From Sphingobium sp. CR2-8 (GTDB taxonomy: Bacteria > Pseudomonadota > Alphaproteobacteria > Sphingomonadales > Sphingomonadaceae): a DNA stretch of 64,000 bases. A model generated the notes under the pieces. The model had not been told where the DNA came from. It ran no database searches and saw only the letters and a program-made list of their open reading frames with translations. The stretch spans positions 2,730,501-2,794,500 of the forward strand of contig NZ_JAYKZY010000002.1 of assembly GCF_035818615.1 (NCBI RefSeq), read 5' to 3'. A program made the translations under genes and the position numbers. This document shows, piece after piece, positions 51,141 to 60,373 of this stretch. How positions within the stretch are numbered: position 1 is the first letter of the stretch; every line of letters begins with the position of its first letter.

Positions 51141-51285
51141 TCCCACGCTTTTGGCCCCTTCGCGCGGTTTAGACGTCGTGCGCAGGGGCCAATTGCGAAA
51201 AATGACAATATCGTTACAGTGCGCCCATGGAACGCGCGGCGGGTAATGATGATGGGTTGGGCATGGTCCCGGGACGGGTCGGCTG

Positions 51286-52401
51286 ATGCGCCAGATCGCC
51301 GCCCTGCCCTATACGACCGATGCCGACGGCGCGATGCGCATCCTCCTCATCACATCGCGCGACACGCGCCGCTGGGTGATTCCGAAGGGCAATCGCATCA
51401 AGGGCATGGCCGGCCATCGCGCCGCCGAACTGGAAGCCTATGAGGAAGCGGGCATCCATGGCATCGCCTGCCCCGCCCCGCTCGGCCGCTACCGTTATGA
51501 CAAGCGCAAGCGCAACGGCAGTTCGCGCGAGGCGACGGTCGAGGTTTTTCCGCTTGCGGTCACCGGCCACCTGACGCAATGGCCCGAACAGGGCCAAAGG
51601 GAACTGCGCTGGTTCCCCGTAGCCGACGCTGCAAAAGCGGTGGACGAACCGGATTTGCAGTCGATCATCGCGGCCTTCCGCGAACCGCCTGCCAATCCCG
51701 GCTGGTTCTTTCGCCTGTTGCTGGCGATCCGCGAAAAGCACAATGAAAGGACTGGAATGCTGCGCTGGTTTCATGGGTTGATGCCCAAACAGGGGCGCTT
51801 CTTCGAACAGTTCGAGGATCACGCCGCCACGCTGGTCATCGGCGCGGACGCGCTGGCCAAGCTGCTGAAAGGCGGCCCGGACATGGCCGAGCATATCAAG
51901 GCGATATCCGACCGCGAGCATGAGGCGGACGATATCATCCGCGACGTGTTGCAGGATGTGCGCCGCATCTTTGTCACGCCTTTCGACCGCAGCGCCATCA
52001 CCGGCCTGATCGGCGTGATGGACGACGCGATCGACCAGATGAACCAGACCGCCAAGGCGATCGCGCTGTATGAGGTCAAAACGTTCGCGACGCAGATGCA
52101 GGATATGAGCGCGCTGATCGTGGAATGCGCGCGCATCACGGCCGAAGCGATGCCGCTGCTGCGCTCGCTGAACCTCAATTCCACCCGGCTGCACGAACTG
52201 ACCGAACGACTGGTGAAGCTGGAAGGCCATGCCGACATCCTGCACGAGGCGGGATTGAAGGCGCTGTTCCAACAGGCGCAGGCGGGCAACCCGATGGACT
52301 TCATCGTCGGCAACGAAATCTACAGCCATCTGGAAAAGGTGACCGACCGATTCGAGGATGTCGCCAACGAGATTTCCGGCCTGGTCATCGACCACGCCTG
52401 A
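51286..52401 (+). CDS. Nudix hydrolase fused to DUF47 (PhoU-like) protein
   Basis: One open frame of 371 residues. Residues 1-155 are a Nudix domain (RWVIPKGNRIKGMAGHRAAE, LEAYEEAGIHG, a Nudix box lacking the usual Arg and first Glu). Residues 158-371 are a DUF47 protein (LRWFHGLMPKQGRFFEQFED, SDREHEADDIIRDVLQDVRR), the phosphate-transport partner normally separate. ATG 51757 with AAAGGA upstream could also start the DUF47 part alone. The PiT gene follows after a repeat. A link of polyphosphate or inositol-phosphate turnover to phosphate uptake is suggested. Confidence 0.82.
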   Translation: MRQIAALPYTTDADGAMRILLITSRDTRRWVIPKGNRIKGMAGHRAAELEAYEEAGIHGIACPAPLGRYRYDKRKRNGSSREATVEVFPLAVTGHLTQWPEQGQRELRWFPVADAAKAVDEPDLQSIIAAFREPPANPGWFFRLLLAIREKHNERTGMLRWFHGLMPKQGRFFEQFEDHAATLVIGADALAKLLKGGPDMAEHIKAISDREHEADDIIRDVLQDVRRIFVTPFDRSAITGLIGVMDDAIDQMNQTAKAIALYEVKTFATQMQDMSALIVECARITAEAMPLLRSLNLNSTRLHELTERLVKLEGHADILHEAGLKALFQQAQAGNPMDFIVGNEIYSHLEKVTDRFEDVANEISGLVIDHA

Positions 52402-52421
52402 TCCGCTCGCGGCACATACAC

Positions 52422-52494
52422 CCGTTCGCTTCGAGCCTGTCGAGAAGCGGATAGCGCGCCCATCTCGTTTCTCGACTTCGCTCGAAACGAACGG
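52422..52494. repeat. Imperfect inverted repeat (REP-like dyad), second type
   Basis: Arms 52422-52449 and 52466-52494 (CCGTTCGCTTCGAGC against GCTCGAAACGAACGG) pair with a few mismatches. It lies between the Nudix-DUF47 and PiT genes and would fold in their common transcript. This differs in sequence from the dyad at 9.6 kb. Confidence 0.7.
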
Positions 52495-52538
52495 ATTTTA
52501 GGATGCTTCGATCCATGCAGGACAGAGTGTAACTCGCC

Positions 52539-53537
52539 ATGGACCCCATCGCCCTCCCCCTGCTGATCGCGCTGATCGGCGTCGCCTTGCTGTTCGATTT
52601 CCTGAACGGCCTGCACGACGCCGCCAATTCGATCGCGACCATCGTGTCGACCCGCGTGTTGAAGCCGCAATATGCGGTCGCCTGGGCCGCCTTCTTCAAC
52701 TTCATCGCCTTCCTCTTCTTCGGCCTGCATGTCGCCGAGACGGTGGGCAAGGGCATCGTCGGCGCCAGCATCATCGATCCGCAGGTCATCTTCGGCGCGC
52801 TGATGGGCGCGATCGCCTGGAATCTCATCACATGGGGGTTGGGCATTCCGTCCTCGTCCAGCCATGCGCTGATCGGCGGTCTGCTGGGCGCGGGCACGGC
52901 CAAGGCCGGGCTGGGCGCGGTCGTGTGGAGCGGCGTGTTCAAAACCAGCGCCGCGATCGTCATCTCGCCAGCGGTCGGCCTGTTTTTGGCGCTGATGCTG
53001 GTGCTGGCCATCAGTTGGATATTCCGTCGCTTCACACCGCAGGGCGCAGACAAGGTGTTTCGCAAGCTGCAGCTTGTTTCGGCATCCCTCTATTCGCTGG
53101 GTCATGGCGGCAACGATGCGCAGAAAACGATGGGGATCATCGCCGTGCTGCTCTATTCGCAGGGCATGCTCACCGGCGGTTTCCATGTTCCGCTCTGGGT
53201 GGTGCTGAGCTGCCAGGCCGCAATGGGGCTGGGCACCTTGCTGGGCGGGTGGAAAATCGTGCACACCATGGGGTCGAAGATCACCCGGCTGACACCGGCG
53301 CAGGGTTTCTGCGCGGAAACCGGCGGCGCGATCACCCTGTTCATGGCGACGCATCTGGGCATTCCGGTATCGACGACCCATACCATCACCGGGGCGATCG
53401 TGGGCGTGGGCGCATCACGGCGGCTGTCGGCGGTGCGATGGAACGTGGCGTCCAGCATCATCGTCGCCTGGGTCGTGACCCTGCCCGCCGCTGCGGCGAT
53501 CGGGGCGCTGTTCTACTGGCTGACGACATTCTTCTAA
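52539..53537 (+). CDS. pit: Low-affinity inorganic phosphate transporter, PiT family
   Basis: It has 332 residues with about ten membrane segments. The duplicated PiT signature is present: LFDFLNGLHDAANSIATIVS near the start and HGGNDAQKTMGIIAVLLYSQ in the second half, with GIPVSTTHTITGAIVGVGAS as the second substrate motif. It moves metal-phosphate with protons. The upstream DUF47 domain is its usual regulator. A strong terminator follows. Confidence 0.94.
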   Translation: MDPIALPLLIALIGVALLFDFLNGLHDAANSIATIVSTRVLKPQYAVAWAAFFNFIAFLFFGLHVAETVGKGIVGASIIDPQVIFGALMGAIAWNLITWGLGIPSSSSHALIGGLLGAGTAKAGLGAVVWSGVFKTSAAIVISPAVGLFLALMLVLAISWIFRRFTPQGADKVFRKLQLVSASLYSLGHGGNDAQKTMGIIAVLLYSQGMLTGGFHVPLWVVLSCQAAMGLGTLLGGWKIVHTMGSKITRLTPAQGFCAETGGAITLFMATHLGIPVSTTHTITGAIVGVGASRRLSAVRWNVASSIIVAWVVTLPAAAAIGALFYWLTTFF

Positions 53538-53558
53538 AGCGCAGCCGTGTGGGCGATG

Positions 53559-53590
53559 AAAAGGGCGCGGGAATGATCCCGCGCCCTTTT
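53559..53590 (+). terminator. Rho-independent bidirectional terminator
   Basis: A perfect 10-bp stem GGGCGCGGGA / TCCCGCGCCC with a four-base loop (ATGA), AAAA on one side and TTTT on the other. It ends the PiT transcript and probably the leftward small gene as well. Confidence 0.9.
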
Positions 53591-53611
53591 GTCATGCAGT
53601 CCGTGCGCTGG

Positions 53612-53788
53612 TTAAGCCACCCGGCCGAGGCGGTGATAGAGATTGGCATATTTGACCGATTCCGGCTGGTCCTGAACCTCGCGCAGATAATGGGCGATGG
53701 CGGTGCGGATGAGGCCGAAATCCTGCTGCGAGAAAACGGCGCGCGAACGGGTCGGCTCGCAGGTCTGTTCGATCGTATCGGTGGTCAT
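53612..53788 (-). CDS. Small hypothetical protein divergent from XRE regulator
   Basis: It has 58 residues from ATG (MTTDTIEQTCEPTRSRAVFS). The helical ending (LREVQDQPESVKYANLYHRL) has no known family. Its start is 140 bases from that of the regulator, on the opposite strand, so the palindrome there may control both. Confidence 0.62.
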   Translation of the reverse strand: MTTDTIEQTCEPTRSRAVFSQQDFGLIRTAIAHYLREVQDQPESVKYANLYHRLGRVA

Positions 53789-53892
53789 AGTGTCGTCCTT
53801 CGCGGCTAAGCCCGTCGGGGCTGATGAACAGCGAATTAGACAGGTCAATCGCGCATGGTAAGGGCGATGAGTGACCGGAAGTCATAATCTTC

Positions 53893-53929
53893 TTTGGTCA
53901 TATTGTCACTCTATGACATAATGACCAAA
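53893..53929. promoter_or_regulatory. Large palindrome with promoter over regulator start
   Basis: TTTGGTCAT-A-TTGTCA and TGACAT-A-ATGACCAAA are near-perfect 16-base inverted arms centred at 53911. Within it TTGGTC (53894-53899), 17 bases, CATAAT (53917-53922) make a promoter whose start would fall at the regulator ATG (53929), so the mRNA is probably leaderless and autoregulated. Confidence 0.65.
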
Positions 53930-55341
53930 TGGCTGAACTGACTGATCGCAAACTCTATCTTGGTCCCAAACTGCGCGTCCTGCGGCGCGAACTTGGGCTG
54001 AACCAGACCCAAATGGCGGAGGAACTGGGCGTTTCGCCCAGCTATCTCAACCATCTGGAGCGCAACCAGCGCCCCCTGACCGCGCAGATGCTGCTGCGGC
54101 TGGCCAATACCTATGACATCGATATTCGCGATTTCACGGCGCAGGCGCAGGAGGGGGGCCCCGGCGACCTGAGCGAAATCCTGTCCGATACGCTGGTGCG
54201 CGACATCGGCATCGCCCGCGACGAAGTGCTGGAGGTCGCGGAAAATTATCCTGGCGTCAGCGAGGCGATCGTGCGCTTCTACCGCGCGCTCGGCGACCTG
54301 CGGCGGATGCCGGGCGAGGTGGCCGCAGGCGGCGGTGGCCCGCCCCCGCTGGTCGCACCGATCGACTGGCTGCGCGAAACGATCGCGCGCGCGGGCAATT
54401 ATTTCGCGGAGATAGACATTGGCGCGGAAGCGATCGCCGCCGACCTGCCCGACGATCCCGCCCTGTTGCAGGCGGCGTTGCGCACGCGGTTGAAGGACCG
54501 GCATGGCATGGCGTGCCAGGTCGTGCGCAGCGATATTCTGGCCGACAGGCTGCGCCATTATGACATGCACCGGCGCAGGCTGTTACTGAACGAGCGCCTG
54601 CCCCCGTCCGGCCGCCTGTTCGCCGTCGCCTATCATCTATGCGCGCAGGAACTGGCCGATGTCATCGCGGCGCAGATCACGCGCGCCGCGCCGCCGGACG
54701 AGGACAGCCGCCGCCTGGCCAGCATTGCGCTGACCAACTATGCCGCCGCCGCGCTCATCATGCCCTATGACCGTTTCCGCCAGGCGGCCGAGCAGAGCCG
54801 CCACGACCTGCCCCTGCTGCGCGACCGCTTCGGCGTGTCGAGCGAGCAACTCGCCCATCGGCTCACCAGCCTCAACCGCACGGGCGCGCGCGGCATCCCT
54901 TTCTTCATGGCGAAGGTTGATCGCGCGGGCATCCTGTCCAAACGCTTCGACGGCGAAGCCTGGCCCTTCGCCCGCTATGGCGGCACCTGTCCGCGCTGGG
55001 ACGCGCATGGTTCCCATGAAGCGGACCGGGTGACGCCGCAATTGATCGAGACGCTGGACGGCAAGCGGTTCGTGACGCTGGCGATCGGCCTGCCGCCCGG
55101 CGCCAGCGGCGCGCGCGGCCGGTCGGTGATCGCGCTGGGGTGCGAGGCGAAGCATGCCGCGCGGATCTTCCATGCCGACGGGATCGACGGGGACAAGGGC
55201 GAAGCGACCGGCGTAGGGCCGACATGCCATCTGTGCGATCGTCGCGCCTGCCCCGACCGGGCGCTGCCACCGGTGACGCGCGCGCTGGACCTGCACAGCT
55301 ATGAACGGACGATCGCGCCCTTCCCGTTCCGGCGGGTGTGA
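53929..55341 (+). CDS. XRE-family regulator with ScfR/RamB-type C-terminus
   Basis: It has 470 residues. The HTH at residues 12-66 contains LRRELGLNQTQMAEELGVSP and YLNHLERNQRPLTAQMLLRL. It is followed by an IrrE/ImmA-like domain (about 150-320) lacking a clear HExxH (VAYHLCAQEL takes its place), and a C-terminal Cys-rich domain (TCPRWDAHGS, CHLCDRRACPDR). This is the layout of short-chain fatty-acid/glyoxylate regulators (RamB, ScfR, PrpC). It has no ribosome site and is likely leaderless. Confidence 0.85.
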   Translation: MAELTDRKLYLGPKLRVLRRELGLNQTQMAEELGVSPSYLNHLERNQRPLTAQMLLRLANTYDIDIRDFTAQAQEGGPGDLSEILSDTLVRDIGIARDEVLEVAENYPGVSEAIVRFYRALGDLRRMPGEVAAGGGGPPPLVAPIDWLRETIARAGNYFAEIDIGAEAIAADLPDDPALLQAALRTRLKDRHGMACQVVRSDILADRLRHYDMHRRRLLLNERLPPSGRLFAVAYHLCAQELADVIAAQITRAAPPDEDSRRLASIALTNYAAAALIMPYDRFRQAAEQSRHDLPLLRDRFGVSSEQLAHRLTSLNRTGARGIPFFMAKVDRAGILSKRFDGEAWPFARYGGTCPRWDAHGSHEADRVTPQLIETLDGKRFVTLAIGLPPGASGARGRSVIALGCEAKHAARIFHADGIDGDKGEATGVGPTCHLCDRRACPDRALPPVTRALDLHSYERTIAPFPFRRV

Positions 55342-55345
55342 GCGG

Positions 55346-56284
55346 TCAGACAGACACGATTTTCAGGGCAGGCGTTGGCTTCGGGGCGGGCGCAGGCGTG
55401 ACCGGCCAACCCTTCTTCAGATGCCGCGACAGGAAATCGAGGCAGGACCGGACCTTCGCCATTTCTCCCTGACCCGGCACATAAAGCGCGACGATGGAGG
55501 AAGCAGGCAGCGCGACGTCTGGCAATATCCGCTGCAACCGACCCGCATCCAGATCGTCGGCCACTTCCCACAGCGATTTGATGACGATGCCCGCACCATC
55601 CAGCGCCCAGGCCCGCGCCATTTCGCCGTCATTGGTGCTGAGCGTCACGCGCGGTGCATTGCCGGTGCCGACGACCGATCGCCACAAGTCCTGCTGCCCG
55701 TCGCCCACGACGATATTGTCGTGCAGCGCCAGGTCGGTGATGCTGTCCGGCCGACCGCGGCGGTTGAGATAGTCGGGCGCGGCGCAGAACAGCCGGGGAT
55801 TGTCGGTCAGCCGCTTCATGGTCAGCGTGGAATCGGGTGGCGGGTCGAAACAGATGGCGATGTCGTGGCCGGTTTCCACGATATTCGTCACCTGTTCGGC
55901 GGTTTCCAGATGGATGGCGACGTCGGGGTGCAGCGTCGCATAGTGACGGAACAGCGGCGCCAGGCGCATCCGCGCCGCATTGATCGTCGTCACCACGCGC
56001 AGCAGGCCGGTCGCCTCCGTCGCGCGGCGCATGACGTCGGTTTCGACATCGTCGATCGCGCTGAGCGCCTGACCCGCCCGATCATAGAGCAGGCTGCCTT
56101 CCTCCGTCAGCGACAGGTGGCGACTGTTGCGGCGGATCAGCATCACGCCCAGCCGCGCCTCCAGTTGCGAGAGCCGACGGCTGGTCGCGGCGAGCGACAG
56201 GCCCAGGCGGCGCGCCGCTTCGGACAGCGTGCCCGATTCGGCAATCTTCACGAAGGATTCGATTTCAGCAAAACGATCGGCCAT
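55346..56284 (-). CDS. LysR-family transcriptional regulator
   Basis: It has 312 residues. The N-terminal winged helix is AEIESFVKIAESGTLSEAAR and RRLGLSLAATSRRLSQLEAR. The effector domain contains NAARMRLAPLFRHYATLHPD and a typical LysR C-terminus. It is convergent with the XRE regulator, with four bases between stops. Target and ligand unknown. Confidence 0.9.
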   Translation of the reverse strand: MADRFAEIESFVKIAESGTLSEAARRLGLSLAATSRRLSQLEARLGVMLIRRNSRHLSLTEEGSLLYDRAGQALSAIDDVETDVMRRATEATGLLRVVTTINAARMRLAPLFRHYATLHPDVAIHLETAEQVTNIVETGHDIAICFDPPPDSTLTMKRLTDNPRLFCAAPDYLNRRGRPDSITDLALHDNIVVGDGQQDLWRSVVGTGNAPRVTLSTNDGEMARAWALDGAGIVIKSLWEVADDLDAGRLQRILPDVALPASSIVALYVPGQGEMAKVRSCLDFLSRHLKKGWPVTPAPAPKPTPALKIVSV

Positions 56285-56507
56285 CGCTCCAAGCTAGGGA
56301 CGCGATGCTGCAACGCAATAGATCGCATGTTGCAAGAGCGTATCCTTTCATTGCTCCGTCTCTGATAACCAGCGCCTTTGTAAGCTTTCTTTGCCGACTT
56401 TTGCCGCACGCAAGCATGGCTTGCGTGGGCCGCAGGCCGTTGACCAGGGCTTTTGCAGCGCATCATTTTAACGCCGTTTTCCCGCAATCCCGACGGAGTA
56501 ACCATTC

Positions 56508-56744
56508 ATGCCGATGCTGAGCGCACGCCGCGCCAAGGTCGATCCGCCGATCGCCTGGAACGATATCGAAGCGCTGCCCATCTATGCCGCGATGCTGCTG
56601 GGCCTCATCTGCCTGGCCTTCGCGCTGACCGATACGACCCCCACCCTCCATGCCACGATGCTCAAGGCCGTGGGCATCGTCGGCAGCCTGGCGCTGCGCC
56701 ATGCCTGGCTCAGCCTGGATGATGAGGACGGCGCGGCCTTTTAA
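56508..56744 (+). CDS. Small membrane protein upstream of bestrophin
   Basis: It has 78 residues (MPMLSARRAKVDPPIAWNDI). Hydrophobic segments IYAAMLLGLICLAFALTD and MLKAVGIVGSLALRH suggest two membrane passes. It is 12 bases before the bestrophin gene and perhaps works with it. No family is named. Confidence 0.62.
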   Translation: MPMLSARRAKVDPPIAWNDIEALPIYAAMLLGLICLAFALTDTTPTLHATMLKAVGIVGSLALRHAWLSLDDEDGAAF

Positions 56745-56756
56745 GAGACACAGGGC

Positions 56757-57662
56757 ATGATCGTCGGACGCCACCCCCGCATCCGCCAGAGTTTCCAGCA
56801 GGCGTGGAGCGCGCTGACCGCGCTGTTCTTCTGGGATCTGGCGGTCACCATCTTCTACTTCGTCTCCCCCTTTCAGGCGCCCGCCCTGCCGCTGACCATA
56901 TTCGGCACCGCGCTGGCGCTGGTCCTGGGCTTCCGCGTCAACAGCGCCTATGCGCGCTGGTGGGAAGGCCGCATCTTGTGGGGCGCGATGGTCAATGTGT
57001 CGCGCAGCTATGCGCGCGCCGTGCTGGCCTATCTGCCCGACACGGCGCAAGCGCGCGCCGTGGGCGTCACGCTGGTGAAGCGCCATGTCGCCTATGTCCA
57101 TGCGCTGCGCTGCCAGTTGCGGCGCGAAGACCCAGCGCCCGACATGCGCCGGGTGCTGGAGGGCGAAGGACAGGACGTCGCGGGCGGCGACCTGCCCGAA
57201 CTGGCGCGGCGCAACCCGGCCAATGGCGTGCTGGACGGGTCAGACCGCCAGTTGATGGACGCGGTGCGGCGCGGTTGGATCGACACCATCCAGCATAGCC
57301 GGATCGAAGGCATGTTGATCGACATGTCGAACGCGCAAGGGGGCATGGAGCGGATCAAGAACACGCCGCTGCCCGCCCAATATCGCGCCTTCCCCAAATA
57401 TTTCACCCGGCTGTTCTGCATCCTGCTGCCGATCGGGCTGGTCGAAACGCTGGGCATCGCGACGCCGATCGGGTCGGCGGTGGCGGGCTTCATGTTTCTG
57501 GCCGTGCTCCAGATCGGCGACGACCTGGTCGATCCGTTCGGCAACGACGTGCACGACCTGCCGCTGACCAGCATCACCACGACGATCGAGGCGGACATGA
57601 ACCAGGCCATCGGCCTGCCTGCCCCGCCACCGCTGGAGCCGGTCGATGGGGTGTTGTGGTGA
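56757..57662 (+). CDS. Bestrophin-family anion channel
   Basis: It has 301 residues. RQSFQQAWSALTALFFWDLA, TIFGTALALVLGFRVNSAYA and RWWEGRILWGAMVNVSR form the bestrophin/YneE N-terminal signature; YFTRLFCILLPIGLVETLGI and DPFGNDVHDLPL the C-terminal one. It is a membrane channel for chloride or other anions. A short upstream membrane protein shares the operon. Confidence 0.88.
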   Translation: MIVGRHPRIRQSFQQAWSALTALFFWDLAVTIFYFVSPFQAPALPLTIFGTALALVLGFRVNSAYARWWEGRILWGAMVNVSRSYARAVLAYLPDTAQARAVGVTLVKRHVAYVHALRCQLRREDPAPDMRRVLEGEGQDVAGGDLPELARRNPANGVLDGSDRQLMDAVRRGWIDTIQHSRIEGMLIDMSNAQGGMERIKNTPLPAQYRAFPKYFTRLFCILLPIGLVETLGIATPIGSAVAGFMFLAVLQIGDDLVDPFGNDVHDLPLTSITTTIEADMNQAIGLPAPPPLEPVDGVLW

Positions 57663-57770
57663 GGGGCGAGGGCGGCCTACCAGTAGCGACTGATCACTGC
57701 GCCGATGCTAAAACGACAAGGTAGCGTTGGAACGCGGACACGCAGACATGGTCGGACAGGTACGCCGCCA

Positions 57771-58958
57771 TCAATCCCGTGATTCAATGGTTGTGAAACG
57801 CCGCTTCAATCTTAAGAACGGCGTTTCGACATAACGGTACAGAAGGGAAGCCACCGATACCGTCGCGGCAAAGGCAAGCGCCATACCGATATTATTCTGC
57901 CACTCCGCCAGACCGGCATTGTCCAAGACTCGAGTAAACCACGGTCGCATCTTGTCATAGATGATCCAGAAGAAGAATATGTGGATCAGGTACATGCCGT
58001 AGGAAATACGTCCCAGATAGGCGAGCGCGCGTGGCAGATAGCGCCGCGGCATCCCCAACACGCTGACCAGCATCAACGCCGCCCCGCCCAGTACCAACGG
58101 TCATCCCGCCAGACTTTGCTCTATGGTCGAGCGGGGATTGTCGGCCGCGATGCCGAACTGGGTGAACGCGACCAGCCACATCCCCACTGCCATCCCGAAC
58201 AGCCCAACGCGCAGGACGACGGGCCAGTTGGGTTCGCGCCCTCGCAGACCCAGGGACAAAAGCATGCCACCGGCGAAAAACTGGAACTGCACGAAACTGT
58301 TGGTCCATTGACCGCTGAACTGTGATGTGGGCGTAAATCCGGCCGCATAATAGATGATGACGGCATAAGCGACGATCAACACGCCGATATTCACCAGGAC
58401 CAGCGTCCTTCGAGCCAGCATCGCCAGGAGCGGGATAGCGATATAAAATTGTTCCTCGACCGACAGGCTCCACATCGGATTGACGGGATATTCGATCCAG
58501 CCATTGAAGCTAATGTACCAGTTACCGGCAAAAGCCATGAACGACGCGATCTTCCCTGGGCTGTCCGCGCCCGCGCCGGGCAGGAACTGGTTCAGACATA
58601 CTAAACCGAAGAATATCAGAAAATAGAGCGGCCAAATTCTGAGAATACGCCGGACGTAGAAAGCGCGCACGTCGATCCGTCCGGTTGCGGCCCGCTCCCG
58701 TTGCAGCAATTCGGTTATCAGGAACGCGCTCAACAGGAAAAAGACGGGCACCCCGTAGACGCCGGTCATAGTAAAGGCGTGATACCAAGGATGCGCCACC
58801 GGATCGATCGGCGCCAGGTCGTTGCGATGCGTGATGAACACGAACAGGAACGCGAAAAAACGGAGACAATCGAGTTCCGGTCGATAGTAGCGCGGAACAT
58901 GATGATCGACGTCGCCGGGGCTTTTCTGGGTGCGCGCGTCTGCCGGAGGCTCATACAT
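57771..58958 (-). pseudogene. Acyltransferase-3 family membrane protein with in-frame stop
   Basis: Total coding length is about 395 codons. FLFVFITHRND, FFLLSAFLITELLQRER, FYVRRILRIWPLYFLIFFGL and PMWSLSVEEQFYIAIPLL are the O-acetyltransferase signature. A TGA (58101-58103) interrupts the frame after QSLAG; translation resumes in the same frame with PLVLGGAALMLVSVLG and runs to the natural end. One base (for instance TGG to TGA) explains it. It may be a real knockout, rare readthrough, or a read error. It would modify surface polysaccharide. Confidence 0.85.
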
Positions 58959-59182
58959 AGAGGGCCATCGCAACCAGATGCCCAACCAGCATATCCTGTG
59001 TCCATCACACAATCAAACGAAGCCATCCATACCATATTTTTATTCATGAAGCAATGCTTCACCTATAAAATTCACGCGCACACCCGTGGCATCAAGGAGG
59101 CAAAACGATACCGGCCGATATCGCCCTTCCCTGCCCGGGGTTTTGCTCAGAAGTCGTCCGTCATATCCCCGACCCAAAGAAA

Positions 59183-59210
59183 AAGGGGCCGCCCTTGCAG
59201 GCAGCCCCTT
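59183..59210 (-). terminator. Rho-independent terminator of cold-shock gene
   Basis: Stem AAGGGGC/GCCCCTT plus GCC/GGC with one mismatch, then TTTTTCTTT on the minus strand, 40 bases after the stop. Confidence 0.8.
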
Positions 59211-59250
59211 CTCTATCCTCTCCCTTGTAACAGGGATGATCCGTCCGGCC

Positions 59251-60093
59251 TTATTCGGCCTTCGACTGGAGGTTCACTGCGGCGTACTTGCCGCGGCGAT
59301 CGACTTCCAGTTCGAAGTCGAGGCGGTCGCCTTCGTTGAGGGCGGCCATGCCGGCGCGTTCGACGGCGCTGATGTGGACGAAGGCGTCGGGCTGGCCATC
59401 GTCGCGCTGAATGAAGCCGAAGCCCTTCATCGCGTTGAAGAACTTCACGGTGCCGCTGGATCGCTCACCGGTCAGCTGACGCTGCGGGCCACCACGGTCG
59501 CCGCCCGCAGGGGCGCCGAAGCCACCGGCGCGGGGTTCGCGCGCTTCACGCGGCGGGCCGCGATCGGTGACGGGCAGCGGTTCGCCGTCGATCACCAGAT
59601 CGGTCGCCGACACCTTGCCGCCACGATCGACCAGGGTGAAGCCGAGCGGCTGTCCTTCGGCCAGACCGGTGAGGCCGGCCTGTTCGACAGCGCTGATATG
59701 TACGAACACGTCTTCGCCGCCATCGTCACGCACGATGAAGCCGAAGCCCTTTTGGCCGTTGAAGAATTTTACGACGCCCTTGCCTTCGCCGACGACCTGG
59801 GCAGGCATGCCGCGACCACCGCCGCCACCGCCGCCAAAACCACCGCCGCCGCCGCCGAAGCCGCCGCCGCTGCGACCACCGCCGAAGCCGCCGCCACCGC
59901 CGCGGTCACCGCCGCCGAAACCTCCACGATCGCCGCCGAAGCCGCCACCGCCGCCGCCGAAGCCGCCGCGATCACCGCCAAAACCGCCGCCGCCAAAGCC
60001 GCCACGGTTGCCCGAATCGTAGAAATTGTCGTCGCCGAAACCGTCGCGCTTATCCTTGCCGCGCCCGCCGCGGCGACCTCTATCAAAACTCAT
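59251..60093 (-). CDS. Tandem cold-shock-domain protein with Gly-rich N-terminus
   Basis: It has 280 residues. The first 95 or so are low-complexity Gly/Phe/Arg/Asp repeats (GGFGGDRGG type). Two cold-shock domains follow, with RNP1/RNP2 at VVKFFNGQKGFGFI / VFVHIS (about 105-150) and TVKFFNAMKGFGFI / AFVHIS (about 215-265). They bind single-stranded RNA/DNA. Double-CSD proteins are common in alphaproteobacteria; the glycine-rich end resembles RGG-type RNA-binding tails. Confidence 0.85.
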   Translation of the reverse strand: MSFDRGRRGGRGKDKRDGFGDDNFYDSGNRGGFGGGGFGGDRGGFGGGGGGFGGDRGGFGGGDRGGGGGFGGGRSGGGFGGGGGGFGGGGGGGRGMPAQVVGEGKGVVKFFNGQKGFGFIVRDDGGEDVFVHISAVEQAGLTGLAEGQPLGFTLVDRGGKVSATDLVIDGEPLPVTDRGPPREAREPRAGGFGAPAGGDRGGPQRQLTGERSSGTVKFFNAMKGFGFIQRDDGQPDAFVHISAVERAGMAALNEGDRLDFELEVDRRGKYAAVNLQSKAE

Positions 60094-60373
60094 GCCCTGT
60101 TAGTCACTTTCGCTTCGCCCCAAGACCAATCGGACAAACATGTCGGGCGAATGACATGCAGAATCCACCGCAGACGCGGATTTGGGACTCACTATATCAA
60201 CTTTTCCGCAGGGCGCGAATGATTTTCACGCCTGTGGTCCCGTTCCGTTCCAATAGACCCAAAATCCCGTAATTCGCTGCCATTCACCGCATTCATGCTC
60301 CATTTCATCGCGACGGCGCGCACATGCAAAGCCTTGATTGCGGTTCGCCCACTTTAGCCATAGAGGGAATGGC

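Noticed and set aside
49473..51146. 557-codon open frame on the minus strand
   Set aside because: Antisense to the TonB receptor; no domain and shadow composition.
51214..52395. 393-codon open frame on the minus strand
   Set aside because: Antisense to the Nudix-DUF47 gene.
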